From: Ruegeria marisrubri
GTDB lineage: Bacteria; Pseudomonadota; Alphaproteobacteria; Rhodobacterales; Rhodobacteraceae
NCBI RefSeq assembly: GCF_001507595.1
Contig: NZ_LQBQ01000003.1
Coordinates: forward strand, 1-64,000
Direction: 5' to 3'
Length of the DNA: 64,000 bases
Below are positions 1 to 7,355 of the stretch, in pieces; the stretch's first letter is position 1; every line of letters begins with the position of its first letter. The position numbers were made by a program, and so were the translations under genes. The notes under the pieces were generated by a model. The model searched no databases. It saw only the letters and a list, made by a program, of their open reading frames with translations, and had not been told where the DNA came from.

Positions 1-180
1 GCGATAGCGCACCGAGCGGCCCGACTTGTAGAATTTCGGGCCGAACCCGGTCACGCGCCATTTCTGGATGGTGCGCACGCTCTGGCATAGGAAATCGGCA
101 GCTTTGCTTTCGTCAATAAAGCCGTCCAGATAGTCCGTGGCCGGGCGGTTGTTGTCGTTTGCAGGTTCCTTGGTGAGCAT
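1..180 (-). CDS. Helix-turn-helix DNA-binding protein, partial (excisionase/AlpA-like)
   Basis: The gene starts with ATG at 180, 6 nt after a purine-rich GGGAG ribosome site, and runs off the left edge after 60 codons. Residues about 24-60 look like a MerR/excisionase-type winged helix: an adaptor helix (DESKAADFL), a recognition segment (SVRTIQKWRVTG) and the wing GRSVRYR. Proteins of this kind, small and next to an integrase, usually act as excisionases or as regulators of the element. Which role applies here is inference. Confidence 0.7.
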   Translation of the reverse strand, partial: MLTKEPANDNNRPATDYLDGFIDESKAADFLCQSVRTIQKWRVTGFGPKFYKSGRSVRYR

Positions 181-264
181 CTGTTTTCTCCCTTTCGAAT
201 CTCAGATGCTCTTGATTTGGACCAATCCCCAATCTCGAAAAATATCTTTAAATCCCCAAACAAT

Positions 265-996
265 TTATAGTTTGGAGGATTCCTTCAACTCATTGAAAAG
301 AGGCGCAAAGTACTTTTGGATTGTTTTGTCCGATATGTATGCGGGTGGCACTTCGAGGTCCGGTCGGTGCAATTCAAGCCACCTTTTGACCTTCGGGTAA
401 TGTGACATCTGCGACGCTTCCGGATCAATTTCACCGGCTTCGTGGAGCCCGTGAAAGGCCGCTTCGATGTCACGCTTGACCGAAGGCCTGCCGGGCGCTC
501 GGGTCGGTGTGGTATCCACGTTGCCGCGTTCGAGGATTTCATTGCGGATGCGGTTGGTCGTGAGGCGGATGTCGACAAATTCCAATCCCCTGTAGCTCAG
601 AGCACCTCCGGTCCAATCGCAGCGACCGGCCCATGCAGCTTTCGGGATTGCGACAGGGGCACTGGAAACCTTTCTCGGCAATTCGTAGCCAAAGCCATGA
701 AGGTGGCCGCCCGCGATATACTTCAAAATGTTCTTTTGCAGGGTTTCCCGAAGCTCGGTGCGAGCCCTGAGGATTTTCTGCGGCCCTTCGAGCGCCATTT
801 GGATTTTTGCAACTGCATCGCCTTCAGATGCAGATGCCATTGCAGCGCCTTTTTCGAACGCATCGCTCGCCGAACGCTGCTGAAGCTCTGCCCAGCGTTC
901 TTTCAGATCCGGCTTGGCGTATGTCACCCAAGCCTGCGTCATCGGCACACCCTTGTGCCACAAACGATTCAACTGGTCTGTTGTTTCCTGGGCCAC
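265..996 (-). CDS. Hypothetical protein of the integrated element
   Basis: A 243-aa soluble protein with a GTG start at 996; an AGAGG ribosome site lies about 8 nt upstream. I do not recognise the family. It has a mixed helical N-terminal half and a proline/arginine stretch around residue 165 (TPTRAPGRPSVKRD), followed by a C-terminal part predicted to be helical (SDKTIQKYFAPLFNELK). It lies between the HTH gene and the integrase on the same strand, as accessory genes of islands often do. No signal peptide or membrane segment is visible. Confidence 0.6.
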   Translation of the reverse strand: MAQETTDQLNRLWHKGVPMTQAWVTYAKPDLKERWAELQQRSASDAFEKGAAMASASEGDAVAKIQMALEGPQKILRARTELRETLQKNILKYIAGGHLHGFGYELPRKVSSAPVAIPKAAWAGRCDWTGGALSYRGLEFVDIRLTTNRIRNEILERGNVDTTPTRAPGRPSVKRDIEAAFHGLHEAGEIDPEASQMSHYPKVKRWLELHRPDLEVPPAYISDKTIQKYFAPLFNELKESSKL

Positions 997-1006
997 TGCA
1001 TCGCCT

Positions 1007-1191
1007 CTAATTAATTAGTTAGCAATCCGTACGCCATACGGCGCGTTTAGTTAATAGGGTGCGTGTTCCCGCCTGCGCCTACGTGTACGGGCCACTCTCC
1101 ACCCTATGTAACGTAGAGTCGACGCGCGCCCCTATGTAGCGTAGGCTTACGTATACGTTTACGGGGGGAGTCGCGCCTAACTAATTACTTG
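1007..1191. repeat. Integrase-proximal non-coding segment with direct and inverted repeats
   Basis: The gap between the hypothetical gene and the integrase carries a 15-bp direct repeat, CCCTATGTA(A/G)CGTAG, at 1102-1116 and 1130-1144 (28-bp spacing). TACGTGTAC- and TACGTATAC-like motifs lie on either side. An AT-rich inverted repeat, CTAATTAATTAGTTAG at 1007-1022 and CTAACTAATTACTTG at 1177-1191, brackets the segment. Integrase arm sites or operator sites are possible roles; neither is proven. Confidence 0.5.
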
Positions 1192-2369
1192 ACTAGGCGC
1201 AGCCCGGGACTGGTTTCCTGCGCCCCAACGATTGCGTTTAGCCGTGCCGCGTTATCTTCCGCCGCCCGCCGCACCGGATCATCGGCCAGATGCGCGTACC
1301 GCATGGTGGTCTGAATCTGGCTGTGACCCAACAACCGCCCGACCATCTGAATCGGCATGCCCGACGATACCGCATTCGACGCATAGGTATGACGCAGGTC
1401 GTGAATTCGCACATTTGGCAACCCGGCACGTGCACGTATGCGCCGCCACGGTTTTTGCAGGTCGGTGGCATAGTGGCCGGGAACAGCCCCGGCAATGACG
1501 TACGGGTTGTCAGGCAGCCGTGGGAGGGCGCTCAGAACCGCTCTGGCGGCTTGGGGCAGGGGAATGCGCCGCGCGCCTGTCTTGGTATCTGGTAGCTCCA
1601 TTCCCGCGTCAGTGATGAACGACCATTGCAAGGTCTGGATTTCCCCAAGCCGACAGCCGGTCAGGATCAGCAGTCGGAACGCGGCGACGACGAAGGGCGT
1701 TTCCGACCCGTCCTGTTCCGCTTCCGCCAATACCTGCCCAAGACGTTGCAACTCGTCTTGGTTCAGGTATCGTTCGCGCTTCGCTTCCCGGTATTTCGGC
1801 ACGTGGCGGCAGGGGTTCGACCCGTCAGGCCGCAAGCCCCAGATTTCCGCCAGATTGAACATCTTGGACAGCACACCCAAAGTCCGGTTTGCCTGATAAG
1901 GCTTGTCTCTGAACTTGTGATGCAACTCGGCAATGTCTTTCCGCTCCACGTCCACCACTTTGAAGCTCCCCAAGGCAGGGGCAATGAACAGGTCTATTGC
2001 CCTGCGGTATTCCCTTTGGGTGGAGGGCTTGCAGCGTTCCTTGACGTGGCTGTCAAAGAACCGCTCACACAAGGCCGCGACCGTCGGCGCACGGCGATGC
2101 TGGGCAATCTCTTCGGCGGGGTTCTCGCCCTTGGCGACTTGCCCCATGACTTCTTTTGCCAGCTTGCGGGCTTCGTCGACGGTGATCTTGCCATGCCGAC
2201 CGATTGAGACCCGCCGGGTTCTTCCGCCTTTGCGGTACTGCGCCTGATAGGTCTTGGCTCCGGACGGCATCACGCGCACCCCGAACCCGGCAATCTGGCT
2301 GTCCCAGACAAAGTAATCTTTCGCCTCAAGCGGCAAGGCGTCTACGGCGCGTTTGGTCAGTTTCGGCAT
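1185..2369 (-). CDS. Tyrosine recombinase/integrase, P4 type
   Basis: A 394-aa site-specific recombinase that would integrate and excise the element at tRNA-fMet. Residues about 5-85 form the DUF4102 arm-binding domain and 95-175 the SAM-like core-binding domain. The catalytic domain carries R240 (TGCRLGEI), K263, H323-x-x-R326 (HDLRH), H349 (LLGHS) and nucleophile Y358. All expected catalytic residues are present and length is normal for the family. The start codon lies 179 bp from the tRNA remnant, the usual position of an integrase next to its attachment site. Confidence 0.95.
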   Translation of the reverse strand: MPKLTKRAVDALPLEAKDYFVWDSQIAGFGVRVMPSGAKTYQAQYRKGGRTRRVSIGRHGKITVDEARKLAKEVMGQVAKGENPAEEIAQHRRAPTVAALCERFFDSHVKERCKPSTQREYRRAIDLFIAPALGSFKVVDVERKDIAELHHKFRDKPYQANRTLGVLSKMFNLAEIWGLRPDGSNPCRHVPKYREAKRERYLNQDELQRLGQVLAEAEQDGSETPFVVAAFRLLILTGCRLGEIQTLQWSFITDAGMELPDTKTGARRIPLPQAARAVLSALPRLPDNPYVIAGAVPGHYATDLQKPWRRIRARAGLPNVRIHDLRHTYASNAVSSGMPIQMVGRLLGHSQIQTTMRYAHLADDPVRRAAEDNAARLNAIVGAQETSPGLRLVK

Positions 2370-2547
2370 CCCTCATCTCTCTCCCTGTTTCCGCCCCGTG
2401 GAAGCATTGTGGAAGCAACTGGAAGCGGTTCATGGCGTAACAGGTAGGAACTGGGTGTGCGGATCGTCAATAATAAAACAACGATTACAATAAGATAGGG
2501 TAAGTTGGCGTTTGCCGGAGTAGATGGTGCAGATTCCCGCAAGCTAT

Positions 2548-2592
2548 CTCATAACCTGAAGGTCAGAGGTTCAAATCCTCTCCCCGCAACCA
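2548..2592 (+). repeat. Attachment-site remnant: 3' half of tRNA-fMet
   Basis: Bases 2548-2592 read as anticodon loop (CTCATAACC), anticodon stem 3' strand, variable loop, T arm, acceptor 3' strand and encoded CCA of an initiator tRNA. The 5' half is missing. A partial tRNA of exactly this kind is what integration into a tRNA 3' end leaves at the far end of an element. Confidence 0.85.
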
Positions 2593-3119
2593 ATCTTTCC
2601 AATCAGATATCAAATGCTTAGCGCCCCAAGGGGCGCTTCCTGCGTTTGAGGCCGCAGCAGCCGGTGCTCCAACGGTGCTACGGAAGAGAGCAAAGTACAG
2701 AACTGCAATAGGTATTCGGTGAATCGGTCTAGCCTTCTTGAACAATTGTCCGACCGCTGCCATGGCGGATCTTCGCACCACCGGTAACATGAACGACCGA
2801 TATGGATCTGTACTTAAGGGAGTGCTTCAAACTACATCGTCATCCAACACAAATATCTCAAGAGCCCATTTTTTGAGATAAGGTTGAACTTGACAGTGGA
2901 TTTTGCTCTACCCAGCAGTTACTCGGCAAGGCGAGGTTACCGCTTTCGTCTCCTTCACTGCAGAACCGGCTATTGTGAAAAACAACCCAAGATTGAAATC
3001 TTGTGTGTTTGGGGGGATGTCTGGAAACATTTGGTGTGGTATGACTGTAAGAAGAATAGGTTTGGCCTCGGATGAAGGGCGGGGCTTTTTGTGGTGAGAA
3101 ACAGTGGCAGGAGTTACGA
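2593..3119. other. Non-coding chromosomal stretch downstream of tRNA-fMet
   Basis: I see no convincing gene here. Bases 2620-2637 form a perfect hairpin (AGCGCCCC, loop AA, GGGGCGCT) that probably ends transcription of the original tRNA-fMet, although no strong U tract follows. The rest is lower in GC than its surroundings and may contain decayed gene remains. Confidence 0.5.
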
Positions 3120-3317
3120 ATGTTGCATTATGTTGGCATATTGATTGGAAAGCTGAAACGCGACGAGCGGGGGGCAACCCTGGTAGAATACGCGATCGCA
3201 TTGCTGGTCGCGATCGGAGTGGGCGGTTTTGTTGTTACGAACCTTTCCACAAATACCCAAGACAATTTCTGCAGTGCTGACGACGCGGTTCAGGGAGCAG
3301 CGCCTGACGGCTGCTGA
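3120..3317 (+). CDS. Flp/Fap-type pilin component
   Basis: A 65-aa type IVb prepilin. A short basic leader (KLKRDERG) is followed by the class III cleavage context G|ATLVE, with Glu at +5 of the mature protein, and one hydrophobic helix (YAIALLVAIGVGGFVV). The start at 3120 has a CAGGAG ribosome site 6 nt upstream; an in-frame ATG at 3072 lacks one. Flp pilins assemble through the Tad secretion machinery and mediate tight adherence. No tad genes are in this window, so this is an orphan pilin that would depend on a machinery encoded elsewhere. Confidence 0.85.
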   Translation: MLHYVGILIGKLKRDERGATLVEYAIALLVAIGVGGFVVTNLSTNTQDNFCSADDAVQGAAPDGC

Positions 3318-3516
3318 CTGGGGTGGCTTTCGCTGGTTTGGACGGTTCGGCGTGATTTTCCGGCCTGTCAACCAGCGAACCGATCCGGGTTTTCCGGAAC
3401 CGGATATGTTGGTTGGACCGGCCGATATGGAAGAAACGAGCCTCTCGTGGCTTGGTGTTGCATTCTGCTGCGGAGAACCGGGGCGGAGCGTTTCCTGAAG
3501 TCGGCCTGGCGTCAAT

Positions 3517-3620
3517 GCATCCGCGCTTTATGCGGATGCTCGCTTGCCATTTGGCAAGAGCGCCCGGACAGTTCGACCCCCCATTGACTGCAAGAGACCG
3601 TCCGGAATGGACGGTCTTTT
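3517..3620 (+). ncRNA. Candidate small RNA: tandem hairpins followed by a terminator
   Basis: Three stems follow one another: GCATCCGC/GCGGATGC (3517-3539), CGCTTGCC with GGCAAG-A-GCG (3541-3562), and a terminator stem at 3595-3617. A single-stranded C-rich run (GACCCCCCATTGAC) lies between the second and third. No reading frame fits. The pattern suits a trans-acting small RNA. It could instead be the structured 3' end of the pilin transcript, 200 nt upstream. Confidence 0.4.
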
Positions 3621-3623
3621 CTT
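3595..3623 (+). terminator. Rho-independent terminator
   Basis: Perfect 9-bp stem AGACCGTCC / GGACGGTCT with a 5-nt loop, followed by TTTCTT. It ends either the pilin transcript or the candidate small RNA. Confidence 0.85.
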
Positions 3624-3695
3624 GCTGGCCCCTGTCGACTGGAATTGCAAGACGCGCCGCGGAAGCCCCGCCGGTGAAGGGGTCTCCGGCACTAT

Positions 3696-4592
3696 TCAGG
3701 GCTGCAATCGTTGGTTGCCGAACCCTTCTGCCAGCGAATTCCAGAACTCCTCGGCCGCCGGGTTGAGACGGCGTGCGGGGTTCGAGATCATCCGCAACTC
3801 TCGATCCGCCCGAATGTCCTCGGGTGCAACGAAGCCGATACCATCTGGCCTGTGCGTCAATGCACTGTCAGGCAGCACAGTGGCACCCAGCCCTTCGCGC
3901 ACGAAGGAGATCAGCGCGGTCGTGTTGCGCGCCTGCAAATTGCAGGAATGCAGCAACTCGAGCACGACCGGCGAGGGTACCAGGTCGCAGAGCGGGTTGG
4001 CGATCAAAGGTTCCTGGCGCAGAAGCGACCAGCTCTGTTCCGCGCCCTTGGACAGTGCCCTCGCGATTTCGCCGTCTTCGTGAAAGGCAATGCCAAGCCT
4101 GTCCTGCATGATCACGACGCCTTCGACTTCATCTTCACTGGCGGACCCGGTGACGATGCCGATATCCGCCTCATCCATGCGCACGCGGCGGCGCACCGAG
4201 GCGCTGTCGAGGTCGCTGATTTCCAGGCGCACCCCGGGGCGGGTCTTGCGGAACGCGGCGATCGCGCGCGGCAGGAACGTGACCGTGACCGAGGGAACCG
4301 CGGCTATGCGCACCGTGCCGGCGATGGAACTGGTCAGCCGGATGATTGCCTCTCTGCTGCTTTCGAAGACGTCCGTTGCCCGCGTCGCCTCGGCCAGGAC
4401 GAGTTCGCCGAGCTTGGTCAGTTGGTTCTTCCGTTCGCCTTCGAAAAGCGGGGCGCCAATGTTGTCCTCGAGCTGGGCAAGCATCATCGACACGGCCGAC
4501 GGGGTGCGGCCGAGGATCGCTGCCGCCTGTGACAGGGCGCCTTGTTCCGCCACGACGCGAAAGACGCGCAGCATTTCCAGTTTGATAGCCAT
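3696..4592 (-). CDS. LysR-family transcriptional regulator
   Basis: A 298-aa regulator with an N-terminal winged HTH (residues 1-60; FRVVAEQGALSQAAAILGRT-type recognition helix) and a periplasmic-binding-like effector domain (about 90-290). It is transcribed divergently from the aldehyde dehydrogenase operon with an 88-bp shared gap, the classical arrangement for a LysR protein that controls its neighbour. The gap contains dyads suited to LysR binding (4604-4637). The inducer is unknown. Confidence 0.93.
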   Translation of the reverse strand: MAIKLEMLRVFRVVAEQGALSQAAAILGRTPSAVSMMLAQLEDNIGAPLFEGERKNQLTKLGELVLAEATRATDVFESSREAIIRLTSSIAGTVRIAAVPSVTVTFLPRAIAAFRKTRPGVRLEISDLDSASVRRRVRMDEADIGIVTGSASEDEVEGVVIMQDRLGIAFHEDGEIARALSKGAEQSWSLLRQEPLIANPLCDLVPSPVVLELLHSCNLQARNTTALISFVREGLGATVLPDSALTHRPDGIGFVAPEDIRADRELRMISNPARRLNPAAEEFWNSLAEGFGNQRLQP

Positions 4593-4603
4593 TTCAAAAT
4601 TCC

Positions 4604-4637
4604 TGAAATGATGTTCAGAAGTTCAAGATTGCCTGAA
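4604..4637. promoter_or_regulatory. LysR-type operator between the regulator and the aldehyde dehydrogenase operon
   Basis: Two overlapping dyads sit in the divergent gap: CTGAA-N6-TTCAG at 4604-4619 and TTCAG-N14-CTGAA at 4615-4637. LysR regulators bind interrupted palindromes in such gaps. The role is inferred from position and symmetry. Confidence 0.5.
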
Positions 4638-4680
4638 GGGCGGTCGCAGGTCTAGCCTTCGCGAAATCAAGGAGACCATC

Positions 4681-6132
4681 ATGGCACAGGCGACAGGATT
4701 GCATATCGCAGGACGTTGGCAGCAGGGGGCGTCGGTCATCGAGAACCGCAATCCCTCGGACATCACCGATCTGATCGGCGAATACGCCCAGGCCAGCAGC
4801 GCCCAGCTTGACGAGGCCATCGCGGCCGCCCGTCAGGCGCAGCCGGCGTGGTGGCGCGCGGGTGTGCAGAAGCGGCACGATGTCCTGATGGCCATCGGCT
4901 CCGAGCTGATGGCGCGGGCCGAAGAGATTGGCCGGATGGTGTCGCGCGAGGAAGGCAAGCCGCTGGCCGAAGGCAAGGGCGAGGTCTATCGCGCCGGCCA
5001 ATTCTTCACCTATTTCGCCGCCGAGGTGCTGCGCAACCAGGGGGATCTGGCCGAAAGCGTGCGGCCGGGGATCGAGATCGACGTGCGGCGTGAGCCGGTG
5101 GGCGTCGTGGCGATCATCAGCCCGTGGAACTTTCCGGTGGCCACCCCCGCGTGGAAGATCGCCCCGGCGCTGGCCTTTGGCAACGCTGTGGTGTGGAAGC
5201 CCGCCAACCTGACCCCGGCCAGTGCCGTCGCGCTGACCGAGATCATCGTCAAGCAGGACATTCCCGCCGGGCTGTTCAACCTGGTCACTGGCTCGGGCCG
5301 CGACGTGGGGCAGCGTCTGGTCGAAAGCCGCGACGTGGACGCGATCAGCTTTACCGGCTCGGTTCCGGTCGGGCGCGGTATTGCCGCCAGCGCGATTGCC
5401 AACATGACCAAGATCCAGATGGAGATGGGCTCGAAGAACCCGATGATCGTGATGGATGACGCCGATCTGGATCTGGCGGTTGCGCATGTGGCCAACGCGG
5501 CCTTTGGCGGGACCGGGCAGAAATGCACCGCCGCATCGCGCCTGATCGTGCATGACGCCATTCACGACGCCTTCGTCGAAAAACTGGCCGCAGCGGCGCA
5601 GGCGCTCAAGGTCGGGCACGCGCTGGAAGAGGGAACCCAGATCGGCCCGGCCGTCTCAGAGGGTCAGTTGCAGCAGAACCTGGACTATGTGGCGCTCGGC
5701 AAATCCGAGGGCGCGGAACTGGTCTGCGGTGGAGAGCGGCTGACCCGCCCGACCGAGGGCTACTTCATGGCGCCGACCGTCTTTGCCAGCACGCGCAATG
5801 ACATGCGCATCAACCGCGAAGAGATGTTCGCCCCGATCACCTGCGTGATCAAGGCCGGCAGCTATGACGAGGCGCTCTCGATCGCCAATGACAGCGAATT
5901 CGGCCTGACCGCGGGCATCATGACCCGCTCGCTGGCCCGGGCCAATCACTTCCGCGCCAACATGCGCGCCGGCTGCGTCATGGTGAACCTGCCCACCGCA
6001 GGCACCGATTATCACGTCCCCTTCGGCGGGCGCGGCGCCTCGTCCTATGGCCCGCGCGAGCAGGGCCGTTATGCCGCCGAGTTCTACACCACCGTCAAGA
6101 CCGCCTATGTCGCGGCCGGAGCGCCGGAATGA
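4681..6132 (+). CDS. NAD(P)-dependent aldehyde dehydrogenase
   Basis: A 483-aa ALDH-superfamily enzyme oxidising an aldehyde to the acid. Catalytic residues are in place: N150 (SPWNFPV), E248 (MEMGSKNP) and nucleophile C282 (GQKCTAAS). The overall sequence resembles semialdehyde dehydrogenases such as alpha-ketoglutarate-semialdehyde dehydrogenase, but the substrate cannot be read from sequence. AAGGAG lies 6-7 nt before the ATG. The stop overlaps the next start (ATGA), so the two products are probably coupled. Confidence 0.92.
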   Translation: MAQATGLHIAGRWQQGASVIENRNPSDITDLIGEYAQASSAQLDEAIAAARQAQPAWWRAGVQKRHDVLMAIGSELMARAEEIGRMVSREEGKPLAEGKGEVYRAGQFFTYFAAEVLRNQGDLAESVRPGIEIDVRREPVGVVAIISPWNFPVATPAWKIAPALAFGNAVVWKPANLTPASAVALTEIIVKQDIPAGLFNLVTGSGRDVGQRLVESRDVDAISFTGSVPVGRGIAASAIANMTKIQMEMGSKNPMIVMDDADLDLAVAHVANAAFGGTGQKCTAASRLIVHDAIHDAFVEKLAAAAQALKVGHALEEGTQIGPAVSEGQLQQNLDYVALGKSEGAELVCGGERLTRPTEGYFMAPTVFASTRNDMRINREEMFAPITCVIKAGSYDEALSIANDSEFGLTAGIMTRSLARANHFRANMRAGCVMVNLPTAGTDYHVPFGGRGASSYGPREQGRYAAEFYTTVKTAYVAAGAPE

Positions 6133-7145
6133 AACCGCTGATCGACGGCCTGCAATACGCCAACTGGTCGGAAAAGATCCTCCGCCAGATGCGCGAGGGC
6201 GGAGTCGATGCCGTCCACGTCACCATCACCTATCACGAGAACTTCCGCGAGACGGTTCTGAACATCGAGAAATGGAACCGCTGGTTCGAGCAGTTCCCGG
6301 ACCTGATCTTTCAGGGGCGCACCGCGTCCGACGTGACCCGCGCCCGTGAATCCGGCCGGACCGCGATCTTTTTCGGGTCGCAGAACCCGTCCTGCATCGA
6401 GGATGACATCGGGCTGGTCGAGGTGATGCACACGCTGGGCCTGCGGTTCATGCAACTGACCTACAACAACCAGTCGCTGCTGGCCTCGGGCTGTTACGAG
6501 GAAGACGACACCGGCCTGACCCGCATGGGGCGCGAGGTGGTGGCCGAGATGAACCGGGTGGGGCTGGTCGTGGACATGAGCCATTCGGGCGAACGCTCGA
6601 CGCTTGAGGCGATCGAACATTCGACGCGCCCGATCGCCATCACCCATGCCAACCCCCACAGCTGGCACCCGGCGCTGCGGAACAAGTCCGAGACCGTGCT
6701 GCGCGCGCTCGGGGAAAGCGGCGGGATGCTGGGCTTTTCGGTCTACCCCCACCACCTGAAGGGCGGCAGCGCCTGCGGCTTGCAGGATTTCTGCGACATG
6801 ATCGCGCGCACGGCCGATCTGATGGGCATCGACCATGTGGGCATCGGCACCGACCTCTGCCAGGATCAGCCTGACAGCGTGGTCGAGTGGATGCGCGTGG
6901 GCCGCTGGACCAAGGCCATCGACTATGGCGAAGGCAGCGCCGCCGCGCCGGGCTTTCCGCCGATGCCGGACTGGTTCGCGGACAACCGCGACTTTGGCAA
7001 CATCCAGGGCGGATTGCGGGCGACCGGGATGGGTGACGCGGACATCGCCGCCGTCATGGGAGGCAACTGGCTGCGGTTTTTCGGAACGAGTTTTGGAGGG
7101 CAGGCAGAAGAGACGCCCCCCGGTCTTTCCACCAGATGGCAATAG
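6129..7145 (+). CDS. M19 (membrane/renal dipeptidase) family protein with altered metal site
   Basis: A 338-aa TIM-barrel protein of the M19 family. The second-metal and substrate residues look present: H152 (DMSHSG), H173 (ITHAN), R184 (LRNKSE) and an Asp in IGTDL. The N-terminal metal motif HxD (normally DGHxD) is here DGLQY, and the bridging Glu (GxEG) reads GSQN. Three of the canonical zinc ligands therefore seem replaced. The protein may bind one metal or catalyse a different reaction than dipeptide hydrolysis, as known for some M19 homologues. It overlaps the dehydrogenase gene by 4 nt. Confidence 0.85.
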   Translation: MKPLIDGLQYANWSEKILRQMREGGVDAVHVTITYHENFRETVLNIEKWNRWFEQFPDLIFQGRTASDVTRARESGRTAIFFGSQNPSCIEDDIGLVEVMHTLGLRFMQLTYNNQSLLASGCYEEDDTGLTRMGREVVAEMNRVGLVVDMSHSGERSTLEAIEHSTRPIAITHANPHSWHPALRNKSETVLRALGESGGMLGFSVYPHHLKGGSACGLQDFCDMIARTADLMGIDHVGIGTDLCQDQPDSVVEWMRVGRWTKAIDYGEGSAAAPGFPPMPDWFADNRDFGNIQGGLRATGMGDADIAAVMGGNWLRFFGTSFGGQAEETPPGLSTRWQ

Positions 7146-7355
7146 GGCGATTGGAATGGCGATCTCGGTGCAAGCAGGATCATGGCGAACCCGCACTAGG
7201 GCACGCGTCGGGCACGAGATGTTCCGGGCCTTGGAGATGCGCGCAATGGCGTTGATACTGACCCCGACCGGTTCAGGCAGGTTCGGCGCGTTGAAGGGTG
7301 ACGGCGCCGCGGCGCCGGTCTGCCGGAAGCCGGATCAACCGAAGGTGATCGACCT

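Larger units (their letters stand above)
1..2592. mobile_element. Right end of an integrated genetic element at tRNA-fMet (left end outside window)
   Basis: The segment holds an HTH gene, a hypothetical gene and a P4-type tyrosine integrase, all on the minus strand. It ends at a 45-nt copy of the 3' half of an initiator tRNA (2548-2592). Sequence left of the tRNA fragment does not continue the tRNA, so the element lies to the left and the chromosome resumes at 2593. The intact tRNA-fMet should be at the other end of the element, outside the window. Element type (prophage, ICE or island) cannot be told from this much. Confidence 0.8.

Noticed and set aside
2593-3119. Short frames in the gap before the pilin gene
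   Set aside because: No ribosome sites, no family features and no coding bias; at most a decayed gene.
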